Positions 7,706 through 15,221 of a stretch of DNA of 21,713 nucleotides are shown piece by piece. The DNA is taken from NCBI GenBank assembly GCA_934667465.1, contig CAKUMG010000010.1:1-21713 (forward strand), read 5' to 3'. Under the pieces are notes generated by a model. It saw nothing but the letters and a program-made list of their open reading frames with translations, did not search any database and was not told the origin of the DNA. Made by a program: the position numbers and the translations under genes. The DNA is from an uncultured Actinoplanes sp. (GTDB lineage Bacteria > Actinomycetota > Actinomycetes > Mycobacteriales > Micromonosporaceae). Numbering within the stretch: position 1 is the first letter of the stretch; each line of letters begins with the position of its first letter.

Positions 7706-9436
7706 ATGACGGACACCGGTGAAACCAGCAAGATCATTGCCGGCATGGCGCACGGCGGTCACGCGATCGCCGACGACGTGAGAAACGCGAAGCAGCTGAG
7801 CCAGGAGGGCTTCACACTGCTCAGCGAGGCGGTCCAGGCCCCGGTGGGCGGGGGCGTCCGGGTCCGCACCACGGACTTCGACTACATGTTCAAGAAGCTG
7901 GTCGGCGACGAGCAGTCGCACCTGCCGGCCGGCGCCGACACCCAGCGGATCGTCAAGGCGCTCGACGCACTGGGCAATGCGATGGCGAACCAGTCCAGCG
8001 ACGCCACCGAGCGGACCTCGACGATCCCGCCGATCTTCACCTACTGGGGACAGTTCGTCGACCACGACATGACCGCCGCCACCGACACCGACAGTCCGGA
8101 GGAACTCAGCATCCGGCCCGACGTACCGGCACCGGTCGAGCCGCGCGACATCCGCAGGATGCTTGTCAATGCCCGCAACCCCGCGCTCAACCTCGACTCG
8201 GTGTACGGCGAGGGCCCGTTCACGCCCGAGCCCACCGACCCGGACAAGGTCTTCGTGCCGTACCAGCCCGACGACCCCGCCAAGTTGAGGCTGGGCCTGC
8301 TCGACGAGCAGGGCGGCCCGATCCCGCCGTTCGACGACAAGGAGCGGGACCTGCCTCGTAAGGGCGGTGGTGACCTCACCCCGCTGGTCGGCGACCGCCG
8401 CAACGACGAGAACCTGATCGTCGCCCAGCTGCACGTGGCCTTCCTGAAGTTCCACAACGCCACGGTCGACTGGGTCCGCGCGAACGAGCCGTACCGCACC
8501 GGGGTCATCGAGGTGTTCCGCCGGGCCCGTGATCTCGTCCGCTGGCACTACCAGTGGCTTTGTGTGCACGACTTCCTCAAGACCGTGGCGTTGCCCGACG
8601 CGGTCGGCCGTGCCCTCTCCACCGAGGACGAGAACATGCTGGAGCGGCTCGGCCGGCGCCAGATGCCCTATGTGCCCCTCGAGTACGCGGTGGCCGCGTA
8701 CCGCTTCGGGCACAGCATGGTCCGGGCAAGCTACGACTGGAACCGCAACTTCGGACGGCCCGCCTCGGAGGACACCGCCTTCGACCTGCTCTTCGCCTTC
8801 ACCGGCTCGGGCGGGATGTTCGGCAGCAACGCATTGCCGTCGACCTGGCCGGCCGAGTGGGAGCGGATGGTCGACCCGGACAGCGCGTTCCCCAACCGGT
8901 TCGCCCGGCCGATCGATACCAACCTGGCCCCGCCGCTGGGCGATCTGCGCAACGCGACCGGCCCCGTGAACGTCGAGAAGCTCCTCAAGCAGCTGGCCCG
9001 GCGCAACCTGCGGCGCGGTTATCGGCTCAACCTGCCCACCGGCCAGGCCGTCGCCCAGCAGCTCGGGCTGCAGGCGCTCAGTCACACCGAGCTCCAGGAG
9101 GGACTGGCCGAGGTCGCCTCCAGGCTGGTGGGTGACACGGCGCAGCAGGAGGCGCAGGACCTCGCAGCCGGCGGCTTCGACACGCGCACGCCGCTCTGGT
9201 ATTACGTGCTGCGCGAGGCAGAGGTCAGGACCCAGGGCAACAGCCTCGGGCCGGTCGGCAGCACGATCGTCGCCGAGACCGTCGTCGCGCACCTGCGGTT
9301 CGACAAGACGTCCTATCTGCACCAGTCGGGGCAGGGCCGGTACGGCGCCTGGTCCCCGCACGACGGCGTCCGGCTTCCCGACGGTGGCCGCGTGAACTCG
9401 ATCCGCAACTTCCTGCGGTTCGCGGGCGTGCTCTGA
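7706..9436 (+). CDS. animal-type haem peroxidase (peroxidase-cyclooxygenase superfamily)
   Basis: This 576-residue haem enzyme would oxidise substrates with hydrogen peroxide. The distal motif WGQFVDHDMT (114-123) supplies the Gln, the distal His120 and the Ca-ligand Asp121 position. GDRRNDEN (229-236) supplies the catalytic Arg232. YRFGHSMVRASY (332-343) supplies the proximal His336. Asp119 and Glu235 align with the myeloperoxidase residues that form haem ester bonds. Most family members are secreted, but no signal peptide is visible here. Length and motif order match the catalytic domain, with no extra binding modules. The ATG at 7706 follows aggagggg by 5 bases; the frame is open further upstream but without homology. 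Substrate is unknown, possibly halide, phenol or lipid. Confidence 0.9.
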   Translation: MTDTGETSKIIAGMAHGGHAIADDVRNAKQLSQEGFTLLSEAVQAPVGGGVRVRTTDFDYMFKKLVGDEQSHLPAGADTQRIVKALDALGNAMANQSSDATERTSTIPPIFTYWGQFVDHDMTAATDTDSPEELSIRPDVPAPVEPRDIRRMLVNARNPALNLDSVYGEGPFTPEPTDPDKVFVPYQPDDPAKLRLGLLDEQGGPIPPFDDKERDLPRKGGGDLTPLVGDRRNDENLIVAQLHVAFLKFHNATVDWVRANEPYRTGVIEVFRRARDLVRWHYQWLCVHDFLKTVALPDAVGRALSTEDENMLERLGRRQMPYVPLEYAVAAYRFGHSMVRASYDWNRNFGRPASEDTAFDLLFAFTGSGGMFGSNALPSTWPAEWERMVDPDSAFPNRFARPIDTNLAPPLGDLRNATGPVNVEKLLKQLARRNLRRGYRLNLPTGQAVAQQLGLQALSHTELQEGLAEVASRLVGDTAQQEAQDLAAGGFDTRTPLWYYVLREAEVRTQGNSLGPVGSTIVAETVVAHLRFDKTSYLHQSGQGRYGAWSPHDGVRLPDGGRVNSIRNFLRFAGVL

Positions 9437-9453
9437 CCGCCCGAGACCCCGAT

Positions 9454-9485
9454 CCGGGCGTCCGTCAACGACGACGGACGTCCGG
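9454..9485. terminator. terminator hairpin 1 between convergent genes
   Basis: A 13-bp stem (9454-9466 with 9473-9485, one G-U pair) with the 6-base loop aacgac lies 17 bases after the peroxidase stop. Near-symmetry means it can act on transcripts from both convergent genes. Confidence 0.75.
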
Positions 9486-9496
9486 CTCGGCTCACC

Positions 9497-9528
9497 CCGG
9501 GCGCCCGTCAGCGACGACGGGCGTCCGG
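9497..9528. terminator. terminator hairpin 2, near-copy of the first
   Basis: A second 13-bp stem (9497-9509 with 9516-9528, one G-U pair at the equivalent position) with loop agcgac lies exactly 43 bases after the first. The sequence is almost the same, with compensating changes in both arms (gtccgtc/gacggac versus gcccgtc/gacgggc). Confidence 0.75.
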
Positions 9529-9565
9529 CTGGGCCGGCCGGGGGTGCGTACGGGACTCGGATGGT

Positions 9566-10576
9566 TCAGGCGGGGGCGGTCGAGGCGCGGGGGACGAGGC
9601 GGGAGGGCCGGACGTGCCGCCCGGCGACGGGCTTCCCGTCCATGGCGGCGAGGAGCAGCTCCGCCGCCGTGCGCCCGATGCCCTCGAGGTCCAGGTCGAC
9701 GCTGGTGAGCGCGGGCCGGCACGCCTCCACCGCGGCGTCCCAGTTGCCGAAGCCGACCAGCGCGACGTCGCCCGGCACGGCCCGGCCCGCCTCGCGCAGC
9801 GTCTCGGCGACCCCGCGGGCGATCTGGTCGTTGCCGCAGAGGACGGCGTCGACGTCGGCGCCGGTGGCGAGCAGGATGCCGGCCGCCTGCCGTCCCCACG
9901 CCTCGCTCCAGTGGCCGTACAGCGTCGGGGTCGCCCAGCGCAGTCCCTCGGCGGTGACCGCGCCGGTGGCGGCGGCGGCGCGCACGACGGCCGAGTGGTG
10001 GTGGTCGGGCCCGGTGATGTGGGCGATGCGGCGGCGGCCGCCGGTGACTAGGTGCCGGATCGCACGGCGGGCGCCGTCGGCCTCGTCGGGGACCACGGAG
10101 CAGTCGCGCGGGTCGGCGGAGCCGAGGAGGGCGTAGACCACCGGTACCGGCAGGTCGCCGCCGATCGGGGCGCGCGCCCGGATGCGGCTGCCGGTGACGA
10201 TGATGCCGTCGGCGCCGCGGTCGAGCAGCGTCCGGACGTGCTGCTGCTCGCGGGCCGGGTCGTCGCGCGCGTCACAGAGGAACACCGGCACGCCGGCGGC
10301 GCCGAGGGTGTCCTCCGCGCCGCGCAGCAGCGGGACGGCGGACCGGCCGAGCCCGTCGGTGAAGATCAGGCCCGCCGTGTACGTGCGCCCCGCCCGCGGG
10401 TTCCGCGCGGCCGCACTGGCGACGAACCCGAGCTGCTCGGCGGCCCGCCGCACGCGCTGGCGGGTCTCGGGCCGCAGCGCGCCGCGGCCGTTGAGGGCCT
10501 TGGACACCGTCCCGATGGACACTCCCGCGAGCGCGGCCACCTCGCTGATGGTGACCGCCCGTCCGACGCCGGTCAG
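9566..10576 (-). CDS. LacI-family transcriptional regulator, probable CTG start
   Basis: This 336-residue DNA-binding repressor/sensor for a sugar ligand has an N-terminal HTH (VTISEVAALAGVSIGTVSKALNG, about 8-30), a hinge near 48-58 (LGFVASAAARNPRAG region) and a periplasmic-binding-protein-like sensor domain (about 62-330) with typical VALVGFGNWD and ALTSVDLDL motifs. The first ATG/GTG/TTG in frame is GTG at 10540, which would remove the first half of helix 1. The CTG at 10574-10576 keeps the whole HTH and has a perfect ggagg 5 bases upstream, so I take that as the start. It is divergent from the esterase and probably regulates it and other glycan genes here; the effector cannot be read from sequence. 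Confidence 0.88.
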   Translation of the reverse strand: MTGVGRAVTISEVAALAGVSIGTVSKALNGRGALRPETRQRVRRAAEQLGFVASAAARNPRAGRTYTAGLIFTDGLGRSAVPLLRGAEDTLGAAGVPVFLCDARDDPAREQQHVRTLLDRGADGIIVTGSRIRARAPIGGDLPVPVVYALLGSADPRDCSVVPDEADGARRAIRHLVTGGRRRIAHITGPDHHHSAVVRAAAATGAVTAEGLRWATPTLYGHWSEAWGRQAAGILLATGADVDAVLCGNDQIARGVAETLREAGRAVPGDVALVGFGNWDAAVEACRPALTSVDLDLEGIGRTAAELLLAAMDGKPVAGRHVRPSRLVPRASTAPA

Positions 10577-10581
10577 GGTTG

Positions 10582-10586
10582 CCTCC
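10582..10586 (-). promoter_or_regulatory. Shine-Dalgarno site that supports a CTG start
   Basis: On the minus strand the order is ggagg, then caacc, then CTG. The spacing is ideal for CTG at 10576. No comparable site precedes GTG 10540. Confidence 0.65.
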
Positions 10587-10625
10587 GGGGGTTCTCGCCG
10601 CGGCCCCGACGGCCCACGTGATCAG

Positions 10626-10654
10626 ACCGTAACCCGACCGTGACATGGATACAA
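10626..10654 (-). promoter_or_regulatory. probable promoter of the LacI regulator
   Basis: On the minus strand, TTGTAT (10649-10654) and TACGGT (10626-10631) are separated by 17 bases. The -10 fits the actinomycete TAnnnT pattern and the -35 matches TTGACA at four of six positions. Transcription would begin near 10619, about 43 bases before the CTG. Confidence 0.45.
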
Positions 10655-10728
10655 GCCGATCTCTCGGGTGTTTCCGCCGCGCCTCCGACGTGATAGACCG
10701 GTATCAATTCATGAACCCTGGAGGCCGC

Positions 10729-11985
10729 ATGTCCCCGAGCCGCCGCACCCTGCTGAGCGCCGCCGCAGCCGCCGGCGCCACCGCGTCCCTGCCCCTCTCC
10801 GGAGCCGCCCACGCGACGCCCGGCGCCGAACGGGAGAAGACGGCGCGAGCAAGGACCGCCGTCCGCTTCCGCCTGGACGCCGAGGTGCTCGACGGCGGCG
10901 AGCAGATCACGTCGGTCACCCTCGCCACCAGCAGGCTCGGGCGCATCGACCCGGCGACCCTGACCACCGGCACGTTCACCGTGCACGCCACCGCGCGCAG
11001 CCCGCTGCCGATCGCCGAGGGCGACGCCATCTTCAGCGAGTACGACCTCGACCGCCAGGTCACCGCCGCCCGCCTCGACCGCCACGGCGACATCGTGCTC
11101 GAGCTCGCCTCCGGCGAGGGCGTGGCCGGCGCGAGCACGCTCGGCTACATCGCGAGCCGCGGCCGCAACGTGCGCCTCGATCTCACGTACACGATCACCC
11201 AGAACACCCCGCTCAACCGCAACCTCGTCATCGAGCGCTTCACCCAGGGCCGCATCGCCAGCCCCGAAGTGGACGCGTTCAGCTACCACGAGTCGCGGTC
11301 GGGCATGAAATACCGCCTGTACGCTCCCGCCGGGAGCCGCGGCAGACGGCCGCTCGTCGTCTGGCTGCACGGCGGCGGCGAGGGCGGATCCCTGCCGGAC
11401 TACTACGACAACGAGACCACGCTGCGCGCCAACCGCGGTGCCCTCGGCTTCGCCACCCGGGAGGCCCAGCGCATCTTCCGCGGCGCCTACGTCGTCGTCC
11501 CGCAGAGCCCGTCGTTCTGGCTCGAGGACGGCCCCCGCTACGCGCCCCAGGTCGAGGAGATCATCCGCGAGGTGACCCGGCGGCACCCGATCGACCGTGA
11601 CCGCATCTCGGTGGCCGGCGCCAGCAACGGCGGCTACATGAGCCTGCTGATGACCACCCGCTACCCGGACCTGTTCGCCTCCTCGGTGCCCGTCTGCGGC
11701 GTCGTCACCCGCGGCGCCACCCCGCTGATCGCCGACGACGAGCTGCGCGCCGTCACCACCCCGACGTGGCTCGTCACCTCCCGCGACGACACCACCGTCC
11801 CGCCCGAGCCGAACACCGTCCACGCCGCGAACCTGATCCCGGGCGCGTTCCTCACCCTCTACGACGAGGTGGTGTGGAACGGCTACAAGTTCCCGGGCCA
11901 CTGGTCCTGGATCTACGTCGCCCGCAACGACCCGACGATCGACGGCACCCGCATCTGGCAGTGGATGGCCCGGCAACGCACCTGA
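10729..11985 (+). CDS. Tat-exported alpha/beta-hydrolase esterase with N-terminal Ig-like domain (EstA type)
   Basis: This 418-residue secreted serine hydrolase starts with a twin-arginine signal (SRRTLLS, 4-10, and an Ala-rich core ending near AHA, 29). An Ig-like domain (about 44-165) resembles that of EstA-type esterases. The hydrolase domain (about 185-415) has an oxyanion-hole stretch HGGGEGG (214-220) and the nucleophile elbow GASNG (Ser299). A likely acid is Asp353 or Asp354, and the likely His is His391 in FPGHWSW. The ATG at 10729 is chosen because ggagg precedes it by 4 bases and the Tat signal begins there; an upstream in-frame ATG at 10711 has no such support. The family includes acetyl and feruloyl esterases, but the substrate is inferred only from the glycan-degrading neighbours. 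A terminator hairpin follows. Confidence 0.85.
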   Translation: MSPSRRTLLSAAAAAGATASLPLSGAAHATPGAEREKTARARTAVRFRLDAEVLDGGEQITSVTLATSRLGRIDPATLTTGTFTVHATARSPLPIAEGDAIFSEYDLDRQVTAARLDRHGDIVLELASGEGVAGASTLGYIASRGRNVRLDLTYTITQNTPLNRNLVIERFTQGRIASPEVDAFSYHESRSGMKYRLYAPAGSRGRRPLVVWLHGGGEGGSLPDYYDNETTLRANRGALGFATREAQRIFRGAYVVVPQSPSFWLEDGPRYAPQVEEIIREVTRRHPIDRDRISVAGASNGGYMSLLMTTRYPDLFASSVPVCGVVTRGATPLIADDELRAVTTPTWLVTSRDDTTVPPEPNTVHAANLIPGAFLTLYDEVVWNGYKFPGHWSWIYVARNDPTIDGTRIWQWMARQRT

Positions 11986-11998
11986 CCCCCCGGTTCAT

Positions 11999-12033
11999 CC
12001 GTCCCGGGGTGGGTAGTCGGCTCCCCGGGACGG
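11999..12033 (+). terminator. terminator hairpin after the esterase gene
   Basis: A perfect 11-bp stem (ccgtcccgggg at 11999-12009 with 12023-12033) and 13-base loop begin 13 bases after the stop. The remains of the next gene begin directly after it. Confidence 0.7.
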
Positions 12034-12067
12034 TCGGCGGGAGGAGGACCTGCGGGCCGCGGCCGGG

Positions 12068-13255
12068 GTGCTGACGGCCGGCGAGCGGGTCGCCATCATG
12101 GTGGGGCAGGGCGCGTACGGAGCGGCGGCCGGCATCGTCGAGCTGGCGGACCGGCTCGGTGCGGGGATGACCACGTCGCTGCTGGGCAAGCCGGTGCTCG
12201 ACGAGTCGCTGCCGTTCCACACCGGGGTGATGGGCCACCTGGGCACCACGGCCAGCGCCGAGCTGATGCGCGACTGCGACACGCTGCTGCTGATCGGGAC
12301 GAACGATCCGTGGACCGAGTTCTACCCGAAGCCGGGGCAGGCGCGGGCGGTCCAGATCGACATCGACGGGCGGCAGCTCGGGGTCCGCTATCCGGTGGAG
12401 GTGCCGCTGACCGGTGACGCCACGGAGACCGTACGGGGCCTGCTCGAGCTGATCCCGCCCAGGGCCGGCCGGGCGTGGCGGGACCGCGTCGAGGCCTCGG
12501 CGCGCCGCTGGGACGAGATCTCCCGGGCGCGCGCCGACGCCCCGGCGGAGCCGATGAACCCGCAGCACGTCGTTCGCTCGCTGACCGGCCTGCTGCCCGC
12601 CGGCGCGCAGGTCGCGGTCGACGTCGGGTCGGTCGTCTACTGGTACGCCCGCCACCTCCGCCTGCCTGCCGGCGTCCCCGCGCACCTGTCGAGCACGCTG
12701 GCGTCGATGGGCTGCGGCATCCCGTACGGGATCGCCGCGAAGCTGGCCGCCCCGGACCGCCCGGTGGTGGTCCTGACCGGCGACGGCGCGATGCAGATGA
12801 CCGGGCTCGCCGAGCTGGTCACCGTCGCGGCCCGCTGGCGCGACTGGGCGGATCCGCGGTTCGTGATCTGCGTGCTGAACAACCGGGACCTGGCCGAGGT
12901 CAGCTGGGAACAACGCGAGTCGGAGGGCGAGCCGCGGTTCGCCGCCTCGCAGCGGCTGCCCGAGGTGCCGTACGCGGGCTATGCCGATCTTCTCGGTCTG
13001 CGCGGCGTGCGGGTGACCTCGCCCAGCGAGATGGCGGCGGCCTGGGAGTCCGCGCTGGCGGCGGACCGGCCCACGGTGATCGACGCGGTGGTCGACCCGG
13101 CCGTGCCGCTGCTGCCGCCCGGCCGTCCGTTCGAGGAGATCGAGCAGATGTACGCGGGACTCGCCGCCGAGGAGGGCGACCTGGCCCGCCGCGCGGAGAA
13201 GTACCTGCGGCGGGAGCGCGCCGACGAGGGCTTCGACGACCCGCCGTCCCGATAG
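12068..13255 (+). pseudogene. 5'-truncated thiamine-diphosphate-dependent enzyme (acetolactate synthase/pyruvate oxidase-like)
   Basis: The open frame gives 395 residues from GTG 12068. Recognisable sequence (DLRAAAGVLTAGERVA) starts slightly earlier, near 12047, after an in-frame TAG at 12014. It covers the central TPP-enzyme domain (about 5-130) and the C-terminal cofactor-binding domain (about 160-350), with the motif GDGAMQM near 239-245 and closing NN about 30 residues later. Relatives are about 590 residues; the missing 190 N-terminal residues form the PYR domain that carries the catalytic glutamate. Without it the protein should not be an active enzyme. The match is to actinobacterial TPP-requiring proteins of the pyruvate oxidase/dehydrogenase type. 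The 395 codons that remain have no internal stop, so the loss is probably recent. No start has a well-spaced ribosome binding site. Confidence 0.75.
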
Positions 13256-13283
13256 CGGCTCAGCGCCCGCACCGTGGTTCTGA

Positions 13284-13490
13284 ACTTCGGGCAGCTATGC
13301 CGCCGCGTACCTGGACCGGCACCTGGTGGCGGGAGGCCCGGCCGCGTTCCCGGGCGCCGGCCTGGCCCGCTGCCCCCTCACCGGGGTCCTGTGGCTGGCC
13401 ACGTCCCAGCCGGGCCTGCTGCTGCTCCGGGGCACCGACCGGCCCGCCGCCGAGGTGGTTCCGGCCCCCGCGACCGGCGGCTACCTCTGA
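13284..13490 (+). pseudogene. orphan C-terminal fragment of an unrecognised gene
   Basis: Between a TGA at 13281 and the TGA at 13488-13490 lies a frame without a start codon but with strong G/C third positions. It reads as ordinary protein (SYAAAYLDRHLVAGG, then LTGVLWLATSQPGLLLLRG). I do not recognise the family. It is best explained as the 3' remnant of a deleted gene. Its last 10 bases overlap the end of the convergent kinase gene. Confidence 0.4.
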
Positions 13491-14950
13491 ACGAGGGTGT
13501 CGTAGAGGGCGGCGAAGCGGGCGCGGCGGTCGGCGTAGTAGCCGGCGTGCTCGGGGCGGGGTTCGTAGGTGGCGCCGGTGGTGCGGGGGGCGCGGGGGAG
13601 GTCCGGGGCCAGGACGTCGAGGGCCAGCAGGGCGGTGCCGCGCTGGGTGGAGCGGCGCCGGGTCACGTGGGTGACCGGGCGGGCGAGGGTGTCGGCGAGG
13701 ATCTGGAGCCACGCGGGGTGGTCGTTGCTGACCCGGCCCGCGGCGGCTACCTCGAGGATGCCCGGGGCGGCGGGGTGGAGCTCGTCGGCGACACGGGCGT
13801 AGGTCAGGGCGACGCCCTCGATCACGGCGCGGAACAGGGTGTCGGGGTCCGTGGCGGCGGAGACGCCGGCCAGGGTGGCGCGGGCGCTGCCGGCCCAGCC
13901 GGGGGCGCGTTCGCCGGTGAGGTAGGGCAGGACCAGCGGGGTGGCGTCGCCCGGGGCTGCGGTCAGCGCCGGGGCGAGGTCGGGGCTCAGCCGCAGGGTG
14001 TTCTCGGCCCAGGTGACGGCGCGGCCGACGTCGTTGATGGCGCCGCCGAGCAGCGTACGGCCGGAATCGACCCGGTAGTTCCACAGGCCGAAGGGCAGCG
14101 GGTCGGCGGCGGCGCCGAGCAGGACGCGCAGGGCGCCGCTGGTGGCGGTCGCGGCGGTGAGCACGGTGGCGTCGGTCGCGCCGGAGCCGACGTTGCTGGC
14201 GTAGCCGTCAGTGATCACCGGGAACCACGCGGCGCGGGCGAGGGCGGGCCAGCGGGACGAGGCCGGCTGCGGCGTGTCCCGGGGCGCGGAGAGCTGCCCG
14301 GGGGTGAGGCCGGCGGCGGCGAGCAGCTCGGGGTCGAGCTCGCCGGTGCGGCGGTCGAGCAGGCCGGTCCAGGCCACGGTGGATGTGCCCGCGAGGGGCA
14401 GGCCGATCAGCCGGGCGTAGACGTATTCGCCCAGGGACCACCACGACGTGGCCGCGGCGACGACGTCCGGCGCAGCCGTGGCGAGCCAGCGCAGCCGCGG
14501 GGCGTGGTAGCTGGTGTGCAGGCGGGTGCCGGTGCGCTGCTGCACCGCGTGCTCGTCGAGCTCGTCGCGCAGGGCCGCGACCGCGGCGGCGCTGCGGGAG
14601 TCGGCGTAGGTGATGCACGGGGTGAGCGCGCGCCCGCCCGCGCCGACCGCGATCAGGGACGCGGCGAACGTGTCCATCGCGACGCCGGCGATGCGGGTGC
14701 CGAGGCGCGGCTCGCGGGTCACCGCGTCGAGGACCTGCTCGACCTCGGCGGTCACCTGGTCCGGGTCGATGACCGACGTGCCGTCGGGCGCGGCGGTGAA
14801 CGCGTGCGGGACCTTGAACTGCAGGCCGTGGACCCGCCGGCCGGTTGCGTCGTGCACGCCGCCGCGGGTGGCGGTCGATCCGATGTCCAGCGCGAGGACG
14901 AGCGGGTCCTGCGCCGCTTCCAGGGTGACGTCGTCGTCGTTGCGGGGCAT
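13481..14950 (-). CDS. FGGY-family carbohydrate kinase (gluconokinase-like)
   Basis: This 489-residue cytoplasmic kinase transfers phosphate from ATP to a sugar or sugar acid. The N-terminal actin-like domain has the phosphate loop [10 protein letters not shown] (22-31) and the ITYADSR motif (113-119). The catalytic base region is [11 protein letters not shown] (Asp248). The second domain contains [12 protein letters not shown] (341-352), a phrase seen in gluconate and related kinases, and an AAAGRVSND adenosine-site motif (402-410). Length matches the family. The ATG at 14950 has aagga 8 bases upstream. Substrate class is an estimate; xylulokinase or another pentose kinase remains possible, and an arabinan/cellulose-degrading neighbourhood fits either. 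It is transcribed divergently from the GH9 gene. Confidence 0.87.
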   Translation of the reverse strand: MPRNDDDVTLEAAQDPLVLALDIGSTATRGGVHDATGRRVHGLQFKVPHAFTAAPDGTSVIDPDQVTAEVEQVLDAVTREPRLGTRIAGVAMDTFAASLIAVGAGGRALTPCITYADSRSAAAVAALRDELDEHAVQQRTGTRLHTSYHAPRLRWLATAAPDVVAAATSWWSLGEYVYARLIGLPLAGTSTVAWTGLLDRRTGELDPELLAAAGLTPGQLSAPRDTPQPASSRWPALARAAWFPVITDGYASNVGSGATDATVLTAATATSGALRVLLGAAADPLPFGLWNYRVDSGRTLLGGAINDVGRAVTWAENTLRLSPDLAPALTAAPGDATPLVLPYLTGERAPGWAGSARATLAGVSAATDPDTLFRAVIEGVALTYARVADELHPAAPGILEVAAAGRVSNDHPAWLQILADTLARPVTHVTRRRSTQRGTALLALDVLAPDLPRAPRTTGATYEPRPEHAGYYADRRARFAALYDTLVQR

Positions 14951-15149
14951 GTCGGGTCCTTGTCACATCCGGCGGTACGGGTCTCCGCCCGACCCTAATC
15001 CCGGACGCCCGCCCCCGCCCGGAAGCCGCCGCACCCAGCCCGGGCGCCGCACCCGGGACACCGCCGCGCCCCGGAAAGCCGCCCCGCCTCCGGGAAGCCC
15101 GTGCCAGCCTGGACAAGCGCGCAAAAGACCCCGAATGGTTACCGGTGTG

Positions 15150-15181
15150 TTGACAGCGCGTGACGTACGCATGAGCATATG
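15150..15181 (+). promoter_or_regulatory. possible promoter of the GH9 gene
   Basis: A consensus TTGACA lies at 15150-15155. The best -10-like hexamers (gcatat 15175-15180 or catatg 15176-15181) leave a long 19-20 base spacer, so the pair is uncertain. The rest of 14951-15149 is GC-rich DNA with short repeated ccggaagccgcc-like words and no visible gene. Confidence 0.4.
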
Positions 15182-15193
15182 TCGAGTCGTCGA

Positions 15194-15207
15194 TGGAAGC
15201 GCTCCCA
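15194..15207 (+). promoter_or_regulatory. CebR-like operator upstream of the GH9 cellulase
   Basis: TGGAAGCGCTCCCA differs at one position from the 14-bp palindrome TGGGAGCGCTCCCA bound by the streptomycete cellobiose-sensing LacI-type repressor CebR. It lies between the possible promoter and the ribosome binding site aggagg (15209-15214), where bound repressor would block transcription. Confidence 0.75.
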
Positions 15208-15221
15208 TAGGAGGCGAGCCC

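Noticed and set aside
13260..14084. 274-codon minus-strand frame within the kinase gene
   Set aside because: It overlaps the FGGY kinase in another frame and consists of Arg/Pro/His-rich sequence.
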